A DNA stretch of 64,000 nucleotides from positions 18,489,001 through 18,553,000 of the forward strand of contig NC_071351.1 in the NCBI RefSeq assembly GCF_027744825.2, given 5' to 3'. The notes beneath the pieces are model-generated. The model did not search any database. It was given only the letters and a program-made list of their open reading frames with translations, and had not been told where the DNA came from. The DNA comes from Synchiropus splendidus. Lineage: Eukaryota; Chordata; Actinopteri; Syngnathiformes; Callionymidae. This document shows positions 52,454 through 64,000 of this stretch, piece after piece (the stretch's first letter is position 1; every line of letters starts with the position of its first letter). The position numbers were made by a program, and so were the translations under genes.

Positions 52454-55400
52454 GTGGGTTTCGGAACGCCAAACATAAAAGTGTTGATAACTTTCGAAAA
52501 ACACTTCAGAGAGCTTAGATTTGATGTGCACCTACTAGAAAGACCCTTTCTGCTATAGTGGGAGGTTAAAATTTCATGTTCTGAAGCTTCCCTGAAAAGT
52601 TATGGCACAATGCGTAAAAACGCTTTTCAGCCTGAGATAAGGTGGGTTTCGGAACGCCAAACATAAAAGTGTTGATAACTTTGGAAAAACACTTCAGACA
52701 GTTTAGATTTGATGTGCAACTACTAGAAAGACCCTTTCTGCTATAGTGGGAGGTTAAAATTTCATGTTCTGAAGCTTCCCTGAAAAGTTATGGCACAATG
52801 CACAAAAACGCTTTTCAGCCTGAGATAAGGTGGGTTTCGGAACGCCAAACATAAAAGTGTTAATAACTTTGGAAAAACACTTCAGACAGTTTAGATTTGA
52901 TGTGCAACTACTAGAAAGACCCTTTCTGCTATAGTGGGAGGTTAAAATTTCATGTTCTGAAGCTTTCCTGAAAAGTTATGGCACAATGCACAAAAACGCT
53001 TTTCAGCCTGAGATAAGGTGGGTTTCGGAACGCCAAACATAAAAGTGTTGATAACTTTCGAAAAACACTTCAGAGAGCTTAGATTTGATGTGCACCTACT
53101 AGAAAGACCCTTTCTGCTATAGTGGGAGGTTAAAATTTCATGTTCTGAAGCTTCCCTGAAAAGTTATGGCACAATGCGTAAAAACGCTTTTCAGCCTGAG
53201 ATAAGGTGGGTTTCGGAACGCCAAACATAAAAGTGTTGATAACTTTGGAAAAACACTTCAGACAGTTTAGATTTGATGTGCAACTACTAGAAAGACCCTT
53301 TCTGCTATAGTGGGAGGTTAAAATTTCATGTTCTGAAGCTTCCCTGAAAAGTTATGGCACAATGCACAAAAACGCTTTTCAGCCTGAGATAAGGTGGGTT
53401 TCGGAACGCCAAACATAAAAGTGTTGATAACTTTGGAAAAACACTTCAGACAGTTTAGATTTGATGTGCAACTACTAGAAAGACCCTTTCTGCTATAGTG
53501 GGAGGTTAAAATTTCATGTTCTGAAGCTTCCCTGAAAAGTTATGGCACAATGCACAAAAACGCTTTTCAGCCTGAGATAAGGTGGGTTTCGGAACGCCAA
53601 ACATAAAAGTGTTGATAACTTTGGAAAAACACTTCAGACAGTTTAGATTTGATGTGCAACTACTAGAAAGACCCTTTCTGCTATAGTGGGAGGTTAAAAT
53701 TTCATGTTCTGAAGCTTCCCTGAAAAGTTATGGCACAATGCACAAAAACGCTTTTCAGCCTGAGATAAGGTGGGTTACGGAACGCCAAACATAAAAGTGT
53801 TGATAACTTTCGAAAAACACTTCAGAGAGCTTAGATTTGATGTGCACCCACTAGAAAGACCCTTTCTGCTATAGTGGGAGGTTAAAATTTCATGTTCTGA
53901 AGCTTCCCTGAAAAGTTATGGCACAATGCGTAAAAACGCTTTTCAGCCTGAGATAAGGTGGGTTTCGGAACGCCAAACATAAAAGTGTTGATAACTTTGG
54001 AAAAACACTTCAGACAGTTTAGATTTGATGTGCAACTACTAGAAAGACCCTTTCTGCTATAGTGGGAGGTTAAAATTTCATGTTCTGAAGCTTTCCTGAA
54101 AAGTTATGGCACAATGCACAAAAACGCTTTTCAGGCTGAGATAAGGTGGGTTTCGGAACGCCAAACATAAAAGTGTTGATAACTTTGGAAAAACACTTCA
54201 GACAGTTTAGATTTGATGTGCAACTACTAGAAAGACCCTTTCTGCTATAGTGGGAGGTTAAAATTTCATGTTCTGAAGCTTCCCTGAAAACTTATGGCAC
54301 AATGCACAAAAACGCTTTTCAGCCTGAGATAAGGTGGGTTTCGGAACGCCAAACGTAAAAGTGTTGATAACTTTGGAAAAACACTTCAGACAGTTTAGAT
54401 TTGATGTGCAACTACTAGAAAGACCCTTTCTGCTATAGTGGGAGGTTAAAATTTCATGTTCTGAAGCTTCCCTGAAAAGTTATGGCACAATGCACAAAAA
54501 CGCTTTTCAGCCTGAGATAAGGTGGGTTTCGGAACGCCAAACATAAAAGTGTTGATAACTTTCGAAAAACACTTCAGACAGCTTAGATTTGATGTGCACC
54601 TACTAGAAAGACCCTTTCTGCTATAGTGGGAGGTTAAAATTTCATGTTCTGAAGCTTTCCTGAAAAGTTATGGCACAATGCACAAAAACGCTTTTCAGCC
54701 TGAGATAAGGTGGGTTTCGGAACGCCAAACATAAAAGTGTTGATAACTTTGGAAAAACACTTCAGACAGTTTAGATTTGATGTGCAACTACTAGAAAGAC
54801 CCTTTCTGCTGTAGTGGGAGGTTAAAATTTCATGTTCTGAAGCTTTCCTGAAAAGTTATGGCACAATGCACAAAAACGCTTTTCAGCCTGAGATAAGGTG
54901 GGTTTCGGAACGCCAAACATAAAAGTGTTGATAACTTTGGAAAAACACTTCAGACAGTTTAGATTTGATGTGCAACTACTAGAAAGACCCTTTCTGCTAT
55001 AGTGAGAGGTTAAAATTTCATGTTCTGAAGCTTTCCTGAAAAGTTATGGCACAATGCACAAAAACGCTTTTCAGCCTGAGATAAGGTGGGTTTCGGAACG
55101 CCAAACATAAAAGTGTTGATAACTTTTGAAAAACACTTCAGACAGCTTAGATTTGATGTGCAACTACTAGAAAGACCCTTTCTGCTATAGTGGGAGGTTA
55201 AAATTTCATGTTCTGAAGCTTCCCTGAAAAGTTATGGCACAATGCACAAAAACGCTTTTCAGCCTGAGATAAGGTGGGTTTCGGAACGCCAAACATAAAA
55301 GTGTTGATAACTTTGGAAAAACACTTCAGACAGTTTAGATTTGATGTGCAACTACTAGAAAGACCCTTTCTGCTATAGTGGGAGGTTAAAATTTCATGTT

Positions 55401-55461
55401 CTGAAGCTTCCCTGAAAAGTTATGGCACAATGCACAAAAACGCTTTTCAGCCTGAGATAAG

Positions 55462-55650
55462 GTGGGTTTCGGAACGCCAAACATAAAAGTGTTGATAACT
55501 TTTTTTAAAACACTTCAGACAGTTTAGATTTGATGTGCAACTACTAGAAAGACCCTTTCTGCTATAGTGGGAGGTTAAAATTTCATGTTCTGAAGCTTCC
55601 CTGAAAAGTTATGGCACAATGCACAAAAACGCTTTTCAGCCTGAGATAAG
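55462..55650 (+). repeat. 189-bp monomer with T-run expansion, copy 2
   Basis: Same position and length change as 40797-40985, but with seven T then four A, so one A became T after (or before) the copies separated. A shared origin is more likely than two independent expansions. A homopolymer read error could account for the T/A difference. Confidence 0.88.
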
Positions 55651-56214
55651 GTGGGTTTCGGAACGCCGAACATAAAAGTGTTGATAACTTTCGAAAAACA
55701 CTTCAGAGAGCTTAGATTTGATGTGCACCTACTAGAAAGACCCTTTCTGCTATAGTGGGAGGTTAAAATTTCATGTTCTGAAGCTTCCCTGAAAAGTTAT
55801 GGCACAATGCGTAAAAACGCTTTTCAGCCTGAGATAAGGTGGGTTTCGGAACGCCAAACATAAAAGTGTTGATAACTTTGGAAAAACACTTCAGACAGTT
55901 TAGATTTGATGTGCAACTACTAGAAAGACCCTTTCTGCTATAGTGGGAGGTTAAAATTTCATGTTCTGAAGCTTTCCTGAAAAGTTATGGCACAATGCAC
56001 AAAAACGCTTTTCAGCCTGAGATAAGGTGGGTTTCGGAACGCCAAACATAAAAGTGTTGATAACTTTGGAAAAACACTTCAGACAGTTTAGATTTGATGT
56101 GCAACTACTAGAAAGACCCTTTCTGCTATAGTGGGAGGTTAAAATTTCATGTTCTGAAGCTTTCCTGAAAAGTTATGGCACAATGCACAAAAACGCTTTT
56201 CAGCCTGAGATAAG

Positions 56215-59200
56215 GTGGGTTTCGGAACGCCAAACATAAAAGTGTTGATAACTTTTGAAAAACACTTCAGACAGCTTAGATTTGATGTGCAACTACTAGA
56301 AAGACCCTTTCTGCTATAGTGGGAGGTTAAAATTTCATGTTCTGAAGCTTCCCTGAAAACTTATGGCACAATGCACAAAAACGCTTTTCAGCCTGAGATA
56401 AGGTGGGTTTCGGAACGCCAAACATAAAAGTGTTGATAACTTTGGAAAAACACTTCAGACAGTTTAGATTTGATGTGCAACTACTAGAAAGACCCTTTCT
56501 GCTATAGTGGGAGGTTAAAATTTCATGTTCTGAAGCTTCCCTGAAAAGTTATGGCACAATGCGTAAAAACGCTTTTCAGCCTGAGATAAGGTGGGTTTCG
56601 GAACGCCAAACATAAAAGTGTTGATAACTTTGGAAAAACACTTCAGACAGTTTAGATTTGATGTGCAACTACTAGAAAGACCCTTTCTGCTATAGTGGGA
56701 GGTTAAAATTTCATGTTCTGAAGCTTCCCTGAAAAGTTATGGCACAATGCACAAAAACGCTTTTCAGCCTGAGATAAGGTGGGTTTCGGAACGCCAAACA
56801 TAAAAGTGTTAATAACTTTGGAAAAACACTTCAGACAGTTTAGATTTGATGTGCAACTACTAGAAAGACCCTTTCTGCTATAGTGGGAGGTTAAAATTTC
56901 ATGTTCTGAAGCTTTCCTGAAAAGTTATGGCACAATGCACAAAAACGCTTTTCAGCCTGAGATAAGGTGGGTTTCGGAACGCCAAACATAAAAGTGTTGA
57001 TAACTTTCGAAAAACACTTCAGAGAGCTTAGATTTGATGTGCACCTACTAGAAAGACCCTTTCTGCTATAGTGGGAGGTTAAAATTTCATGTTCTGAAGC
57101 TTCCCTGAAAAGTTATGGCACAATGCGTAAAAACGCTTTTCAGCCTGAGATAAGGTGGGTTTCGGAACGCCAAACATAAAAGTGTTGATAACTTTGGAAA
57201 AACACTTCAGACAGTTTAGATTTGATGTGCAACTACTAGAAAGACCCTTTCTGCTATAGTGGGAGGTTAAAATTTCATGTTCTGAAGCTTCCCTGAAAAG
57301 TTATGGCACAATGCACAAAAACGCTTTTCAGCCTGAGATAAGGTGGGTTTCGGAACGCCAAACATAAAAGTGTTAATAACTTTGGAAAAACACTTCAGAC
57401 AGTTTAGATTTGATGTGCAACTACTAGAAAGACCCTTTCTGCTATAGTGGGAGGTTAAAATTTCATGTTCTGAAGCTTTCCTGAAAAGTTATGGCACAAT
57501 GCACAAAAACGCTTTTCAGCCTGAGATAAGGTGGGTTTCGGAACGCCAAACATAAAAGTGTTGATAACTTTCGAAAAACACTTCAGAGAGCTTAGATTTG
57601 ATGTGCACCTACTAGAAAGACCCTTTCTGCTATAGTGGGAGGTTAAAATTTCATGTTCTGAAGCTTCCCTGAAAAGTTATGGCACAATGCGTAAAAACGC
57701 TTTTCAGCCTGAGATAAGGTGGGTTTCGGAACGCCAAACATAAAAGTGTTGATAACTTTGGAAAAACACTTCAGACAGTTTAGATTTGATGTGCAACTAC
57801 TAGAAAGACCCTTTCTGCTATAGTGGGAGGTTAAAATTTCATGTTCTGAAGCTTCCCTGAAAAGTTATGGCACAATGCACAAAAACGCTTTTCAGCCTGA
57901 GATAAGGTGGGTTTCGGAACGCCAAACATAAAAGTGTTAATAACTTTGGAAAAACACTTCAGACAGTTTAGATTTGATGTGCAACTACTAGAAAGACCCT
58001 TTCTGCTATAGTGGGAGGTTAAAATTTCATGTTCTGAAGCTTCCCTGAAAAGTTATGGCACAATGCACAAAAACGCTTTTCAGCCTGAGATAAGGTGGGT
58101 TTCGGAACGCCAAACATAAAAGTGTTGATAACTTTGGAAAAACACTTCAGACAGTTTAGATTTGATGTGCAACTACTAGAAAGACCCTTTCTGCTATAGT
58201 GAGAGGTTAAAATTTCATGTTCTGAAGCTTCCCTGAAAAGTTATGGCACAATGCACAAAAACGCTTTTCAGCCTGAGATAAGGTGGGTTTCGGAACGCCA
58301 AACATAAAAGTGTTAATAACTTTGGAAAAACACTTCAGACAGTTTAGATTTGATGTGCAACTACTAGAAAGACCCTTTCTGCTATAGTGGGAGGTTAAAA
58401 TTTCATGTTCTGAAGCTTCCCTGAAAAGTTATGGCACAATGCACAAAAACGCTTTTCAGCCTGAGATAAGGTGGGTTTCGGAACGCCAAACATAAAAGTG
58501 TTGATAACTTTCGAAAAACACTTCAGAGAGCTTAGATTTGATGTGCACCTACTAGAAAGACCCTTTCTGCTATAGTGGGAGGTTAAAATTTCATGTTCTG
58601 AAGCTTTCCTGAAAAGTTATGGCACAATGCACAAAAACGCTTTTCAGCCTGAGATAAGGTGGGTTTCGGAACGCCAAACATAAAAATGTTGATAACTTTT
58701 GAAAAACACTTCAGACAGCTTAGATTTGATGTGCAACTACTAGAAAGACCCTTTCTGCTATAGTGGGAGGTTAAAATTTCATGTTCTGAAGCTTCCCTGA
58801 AAAGTTATGGCACAATGCACAAAAACGCTTTTCAGCCTGAGATAAGGTGGGTTTCGGAACGCCAAACATAAAAGTGTTGATAACTTTCGAAAAACACTTC
58901 AGACAGCTTAGATTTGATGTGCACCTACTAGAAAGACCCTTTCTGCTATAGTGGGAGGTTAAAATTTCATGTTCTGAAGCTTCCCTGAAAAGTTATGGCA
59001 CAATGCGTAAAAACGCTTTTCAGCCTGAGATAAGGTGGGTTTCGGAACGCCAAACATAAAAGTGTTGATAACTTTGGAAAAACACTTCAGACAGTTTAGA
59101 TTTGATGTGCAACTACTAGAAAGACCCTTTCTGCTATAGTGGGAGGTTAAAATTTCATGTTCTGAAGCTTCCCTGAAAAGTTATGGCACAATGCACAAAA

Positions 59201-60726
59201 ACGCTTTTCAGCCTGAGATAAGGTGGGTTTCGGAACGCCAAACATAAAAGTGTTAATAACTTTGGAAAAACACTTCAGACAGTTTAGATTTGATGTGCAA
59301 CTACTAGAAACACCCTTTCTGCTATAGTGGGAGGTTAAAATTTCATGTTCTGAAGCTTCCCTGAAAAGTTATGGCACAATGCACAAAAACGCTTTTCAGC
59401 CTGAGATAAGGTGGGTTTCGGAACGCCAAACATAAAAGTGTTGATAACTTTGGAAAAACACTTCAGACAGCTTAGATTTGATGTGCACCTACTAGAAAGA
59501 CCCTTTCTGCTATAGTGGGAGGTTAAAATTTCATGTTCTGAAGCTTCCCTGAAAAGTTATGGCACAATGCGTAAAAACGCTTTTCAGCCTGAGATAAGGT
59601 GGGTTTCGGAACGCCAAACATAAAAGTGTTGATAACTTTGGAAAAACACTTCAGACAGTTTAGATTTGATGTGCAACTATTAGAAAGACCCTTTCTGCTA
59701 TAGTGGGAGGTTAAAATTTCATGTTCTGAAGCTTCCCTGAAAAGTTATGGCACAATGCACAAAAACGCTTTTCAGCCTGAGATAAGGTGGGTTTCGGAAC
59801 GCCAAACATAAAAGTGTTGATAACTTTGGAAAAACACTTCAGACAGTTTAGATTTGATGTGCAACTACTAGAAAGACCCTTTCTGCTATAGTGGGAGGTT
59901 CAAATTTCATGTTCTGAAGCTTTCCTGAAAAGTTATGGCACAATGCACAAAAACGCTTTTCAGCCTGAGATAAGGTGGGTTTCGGAACGCCAAACATAAA
60001 AGTGTTGATAACTTTTGAAAAACACTTCAGACAGCTTAGATTTGATGTGCAACTACTAGAAAGACCCTTTCTGCTATAGTGGGAGGTTAAAATTTCATGT
60101 TCTGAAGCTTCCCTGAAAAGTTATGGCACAATGCACAAAAACGCTTTTCAGCCTGAGATAAGGTGGGTTTCGGAACGCCAAACATAAAAGTGTTGATAAC
60201 TTTGGAAAAACACTTCAGACAGTTTAGATTTGATGTGCAACTACTAGAAAGACCCTTTCTGCTATAGTGGGAGGTTAAAATTTCATGTTCTGAAGCTTCC
60301 CTGAAAAGTTATGGCACAATGCACAAAAACGCTTTTCAGCCTGAGATAAGGTGGGTTTCGGAACGCCAAACATAAAAGTGTTGATAACTTTCGAAAAACA
60401 CTTCAGAGAGCTTAGATTTGATGTGCAACTACTAGAAAGACCCTTTCTGCTATAGTGGGAGGTTAAAATTTCATGTTCTGAAGCTTTCCTGAAAAGTTAT
60501 GGCACAATGCACAAAAACGCTTTTCAGCCTGAGATAAGGTGGGTTTCGGAACGCCAAACATAAAAGTGTTGATAACTTTGGAAAAACACTTCAGACAGTT
60601 TAGATTTGATGTGCAACTACTAGAAAGACCCTTTCTGCTATAGTGGGAGGTTAAAATTTCATGTTCTGAAGCTTTCCTGAAAAGTTATGGCACAATGCAC
60701 AAAAACGCTTTTCAGCCTGAGATAAG
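56215..60726 (+). repeat. 24-monomer higher-order repeat, copy C
   Basis: Full 24-unit copy in the same order as copy A, including the C unit (58847) that copy B lost. That shows the 24-unit form is the older one. It lies inside the second copy of the 14.7-kb-offset segment. Confidence 0.87.
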
Positions 60727-62042
60727 GTGGGTTTCGGAACGCCAAACATAAAAGTGTTGATAACTTTTGAAAAACACTTCAGACAGCTTAGATTTGATGT
60801 GCAACTACTAGAAAGACCCTTTCTGCTATAGTGGGAGGTTAAAATTTCATGTTCTGAAGCTTCCCTGAAAACTTATGGCACAATGCACAAAAACGCTTTT
60901 CAGCCTGAGATAAGGTGGGTTTCGGAACGCCAAACATAAAAGTGTTGATAACTTTGGAAAAACACTTCAGACAGTTTAGATTTGATGTGCAACTACTAGA
61001 AAGACCCTTTCTGCTATAGTGGGAGGTTAAAATTTCATGTTCTGAAGCTTCCCTGAAAAGTTATGGCACAATGCGTAAAAACGCTTTTCAGCCTGAGATA
61101 AGGTGGGTTTCGGAACGCCAAACATAAAAGTGTTGATAACTTTGGAAAAACACTTCAGACAGTTTAGATTTGATGTGCAACTACTAGAAAGACCCTTTCT
61201 GCTATAGTGGGAGGTTAAAATTTCATGTTCTGAAGCTTCCCTGAAAAGTTATGGCACAATGCACAAAAACGCTTTTCAGCCTGAGATAAGGTGGGTTTCG
61301 GAACGCCAAACATAAAAGTGTTAATAACTTTGGAAAAACACTTCAGACAGTTTAGATTTGATGTGCAACTACTAGAAAGACCCTTTCTGCTATAGTGGGA
61401 GGTTAAAATTTCATGTTCTGAAGCTTTCCTGAAAAGTTATGGCACAATGCACAAAAACGCTTTTCAGCCTGAGATAAGGTGGGTTTCGGAACGCCAAACA
61501 TAAAAGTGTTGATAACTTTCGAAAAACACTTCAGAGAGCTTAGATTTGATGTGCACCTACTAGAAAGACCCTTTCTGCTATAGTGGGAGGTTAAAATTTC
61601 ATGTTCTGAAGCTTCCCTGAAAAGTTATGGCACAATGCGTAAAAACGCTTTTCAGCCTGAGATAAGGTGGGTTTCGGAACGCCAAACATAAAAGTGTTGA
61701 TAACTTTGGAAAAACACTTCAGACAGTTTAGATTTGATGTGCAACTACTAGAAAGACCCTTTCTGCTATAGTGGGAGGTTAAAATTTCATGTTCTGAAGC
61801 TTCCCTGAAAAGTTATGGCACAATGCACAAAAACGCTTTTCAGCCTGAGATAAGGTGGGTTTCGGAACGCCAAACATAAAAGTGTTAATAACTTTGGAAA
61901 AACACTTCAGACAGTTTAGATTTGATGTGCAACTACTAGAAAGACCCTTTCTGCTATAGTGGGAGGTTAAAATTTCATGTTCTGAAGCTTTCCTGAAAAG
62001 TTATGGCACAATGCACAAAAACGCTTTTCAGCCTGAGATAAG
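60727..62042 (+). repeat. Start of higher-order repeat copy D; first copy of a 7-monomer duplication
   Basis: Seven units: T(C146), G(GT), G, A33/T137, C, G, A33/T137. These are the first seven units of the 24-unit repeat. The next 1316 bp repeat them exactly in order. Confidence 0.87.
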
Positions 62043-63358
62043 GTGGGTTTCGGAACGCCAAACATAAAAGTGTTGATAACTTTTGAAAAACACTTCAGAC
62101 AGCTTAGATTTGATGTGCAACTACTAGAAAGACCCTTTCTGCTATAGTGGGAGGTTAAAATTTCATGTTCTGAAGCTTCCCTGAAAACTTATGGCACAAT
62201 GCACAAAAACGCTTTTCAGCCTGAGATAAGGTGGGTTTCGGAACGCCAAACATAAAAGTGTTGATAACTTTGGAAAAACACTTCAGACAGTTTAGATTTG
62301 ATGTGCAACTACTAGAAAGACCCTTTCTGCTATAGTGGGAGGTTAAAATTTCATGTTCTGAAGCTTCCCTGAAAAGTTATGGCACAATGCGTAAAAACGC
62401 TTTTCAGCCTGAGATAAGGTGGGTTTCGGAACGCCAAACATAAAAGTGTTGATAACTTTGGAAAAACACTTCAGACAGTTTAGATTTGATGTGCAACTAC
62501 TAGAAAGACCCTTTCTGCTATAGTGGGAGGTTAAAATTTCATGTTCTGAAGCTTCCCTGAAAAGTTATGGCACAATGCACAAAAACGCTTTTCAGCCTGA
62601 GATAAGGTGGGTTTCGGAACGCCAAACATAAAAGTGTTAATAACTTTGGAAAAACACTTCAGACAGTTTAGATTTGATGTGCAACTACTAGAAAGACCCT
62701 TTCTGCTATAGTGGGAGGTTAAAATTTCATGTTCTGAAGCTTTCCTGAAAAGTTATGGCACAATGCACAAAAACGCTTTTCAGCCTGAGATAAGGTGGGT
62801 TTCGGAACGCCAAACATAAAAGTGTTGATAACTTTCGAAAAACACTTCAGAGAGCTTAGATTTGATGTGCACCTACTAGAAAGACCCTTTCTGCTATAGT
62901 GGGAGGTTAAAATTTCATGTTCTGAAGCTTCCCTGAAAAGTTATGGCACAATGCGTAAAAACGCTTTTCAGCCTGAGATAAGGTGGGTTTCGGAACGCCA
63001 AACATAAAAGTGTTGATAACTTTGGAAAAACACTTCAGACAGTTTAGATTTGATGTGCAACTACTAGAAAGACCCTTTCTGCTATAGTGGGAGGTTAAAA
63101 TTTCATGTTCTGAAGCTTCCCTGAAAAGTTATGGCACAATGCACAAAAACGCTTTTCAGCCTGAGATAAGGTGGGTTTCGGAACGCCAAACATAAAAGTG
63201 TTAATAACTTTGGAAAAACACTTCAGACAGTTTAGATTTGATGTGCAACTACTAGAAAGACCCTTTCTGCTATAGTGGGAGGTTAAAATTTCATGTTCTG
63301 AAGCTTTCCTGAAAAGTTATGGCACAATGCACAAAAACGCTTTTCAGCCTGAGATAAG
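62043..63358 (+). repeat. Second copy of the 7-monomer duplication
   Basis: Repeats 60727-62042 unit for unit, starting again with a T unit marked C146. After it the order C, G, A33, G resumes (63359-64000), as expected for positions 8-11 of the 24-unit repeat. Confidence 0.87.
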
Positions 63359-63922
63359 GTGGGTTTCGGAACGCCAAACATAAAAGTGTTGATAACTTTC
63401 GAAAAACACTTCAGAGAGCTTAGATTTGATGTGCACCTACTAGAAAGACCCTTTCTGCTATAGTGGGAGGTTAAAATTTCATGTTCTGAAGCTTCCCTGA
63501 AAAGTTATGGCACAATGCGTAAAAACGCTTTTCAGCCTGAGATAAGGTGGGTTTCGGAACGCCAAACATAAAAGTGTTGATAACTTTGGAAAAACACTTC
63601 AGACAGTTTAGATTTGATGTGCAACTACTAGAAAGACCCTTTCTGCTATAGTGGGAGGTTAAAATTTCATGTTCTGAAGCTTCCCTGAAAAGTTATGGCA
63701 CAATGCACAAAAACGCTTTTCAGCCTGAGATAAGGTGGGTTTCGGAACGCCAAACATAAAAGTGTTAATAACTTTGGAAAAACACTTCAGACAGTTTAGA
63801 TTTGATGTGCAACTACTAGAAAGACCCTTTCTGCTATAGTGGGAGGTTAAAATTTCATGTTCTGAAGCTTCCCTGAAAAGTTATGGCACAATGCACAAAA
63901 ACGCTTTTCAGCCTGAGATAAG

Positions 63923-64000
63923 GTGGGTTTCGGAACGCCAAACATAAAAGTGTTGATAACTTTGGAAAAACACTTCAGACAGTTTAGATTTGATGTGCAA
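63923..64000 (+). repeat. Partial monomer at window edge
   Basis: The first 78 bp of a G-type unit (G33, G42, C58, T61, A78), cut by the window end. The array clearly continues beyond 64000. The window also begins inside the array, so neither true edge is visible. Confidence 0.95.

Larger units (their letters stand above)
53394..62042 (+). repeat. 46-monomer segment, copy 2
   Basis: Counterpart of 38917-47377. The marks recur at 53770, 53958, 54146, 54898, 55462, 56215, 58095, 58659 and 59223. The offset is 14477 bp at the left and 14665 bp from the 189-bp unit on. The change comes from one extra unit at 54522-54709 (C type with C58, T137). The match ends where a C unit at 47378 faces a T unit at 62043. 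Confidence 0.88.
1..64000 (+). repeat. 188-bp satellite DNA array filling the whole window
   Basis: A 188-bp unit repeats head-to-tail with no interruption. Unit starts fall at 1, 189, 377 and every 188 bp to 40797, then 1 bp later from 40986, and 1 bp later again from 55651. That gives 340 full units and one partial. All units lie in the same orientation. Neighbouring units differ mostly at a few shared diagnostic sites (33, 42, 58, 61, 78, 137, 161-162) plus rare private substitutions. The hand-counted G+C of the consensus is about 39%. Units carry stops, and 188 is not a multiple of three, so the frame shifts at each unit and no long coding region can form. This is typical of centromeric or heterochromatic satellites, which commonly have units of 150-190 bp. 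The family was not recognised. I see no gene, RNA gene or mobile element anywhere in it. Confidence 0.98.

Noticed and set aside
1..64000. CRISPR array
   Set aside because: Repeats are 188 bp and contiguous with no unique spacers, leader or cas genes.
1..64000. Tandem mobile elements or retrotransposon insertions
   Set aside because: No terminal repeats, target duplications or coding domains, and unit phase is never broken by more than 1 bp.
1..64000. Naming a species or known satellite family
   Set aside because: Unit length and composition fit many plant and animal satellites, and I could not recall a confident sequence match.
1..64000. Array caused purely by assembly collapse or expansion
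   Set aside because: Ordered private variants and distinct block sizes (4, 6, 7, 12/13, 17, 22, 24 units) argue for real structure, but the youngest pairs still need read support.

Overview
The whole window is one uninterrupted satellite DNA array. A 188-bp unit is repeated head-to-tail on one strand about 340.4 times: 340 complete units, plus a 78-bp partial unit at 63923-64000. Taking position 1 as unit position 1, units begin at 1, 189, 377 and so on. The phase moves by 1 bp twice, at 40797-40985 and 55462-55650, where the unit is 189 bp. I found no flanking unique DNA, no transposon insertion, no strand inversion and no gene. The consensus unit is about 39% G+C (73 of 188 by hand count).

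This is a eukaryotic chromosome. Unit length near a nucleosome repeat, array size, homogeneity and nested higher-order repeats match centromeric or heterochromatic satellites of plants or animals. I do not recognise the family, and sequence alone does not let me choose a kingdom.

Units fall into a few subtypes set by linked sites. G type: G42, C58, T61, A78, AC161-162, with C or T at 137. C type: C42, usually G58, C61, C78, GT161-162. T type: T42, C61, A78. A33 type: A at 33 on a G42 background. Below, lower-case g means a G-type unit with T137. Subtype order, together with rare private changes, shows multi-unit blocks copied locally.

Layout: (I) 1-9776, C/g/T/G tetramers, no A33 units, ending in a tandem 17-unit duplication. 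(II) 9777-14476, a 13-unit block followed by a copy lacking one unit. (III) 15417-23688, two adjacent 22-unit copies with about four differences seen by eye. (IV) about 24441-38916, a block repeated at offsets of 39, 40 and 41 units. (V and VI) 38917-64000, a roughly 24-unit higher-order repeat lying inside a longer segment repeated 14.5-14.7 kb away, with 4-, 6- and 7-unit local duplications.

No genes work together here. The content is a record of unequal crossover and gene conversion. The only two long ATG-initiated reading frames (26057-26272 and 33577-33792, minus strand) are by-products of one point variant that creates an ATG. All comparisons were made by eye, so difference counts are approximate.
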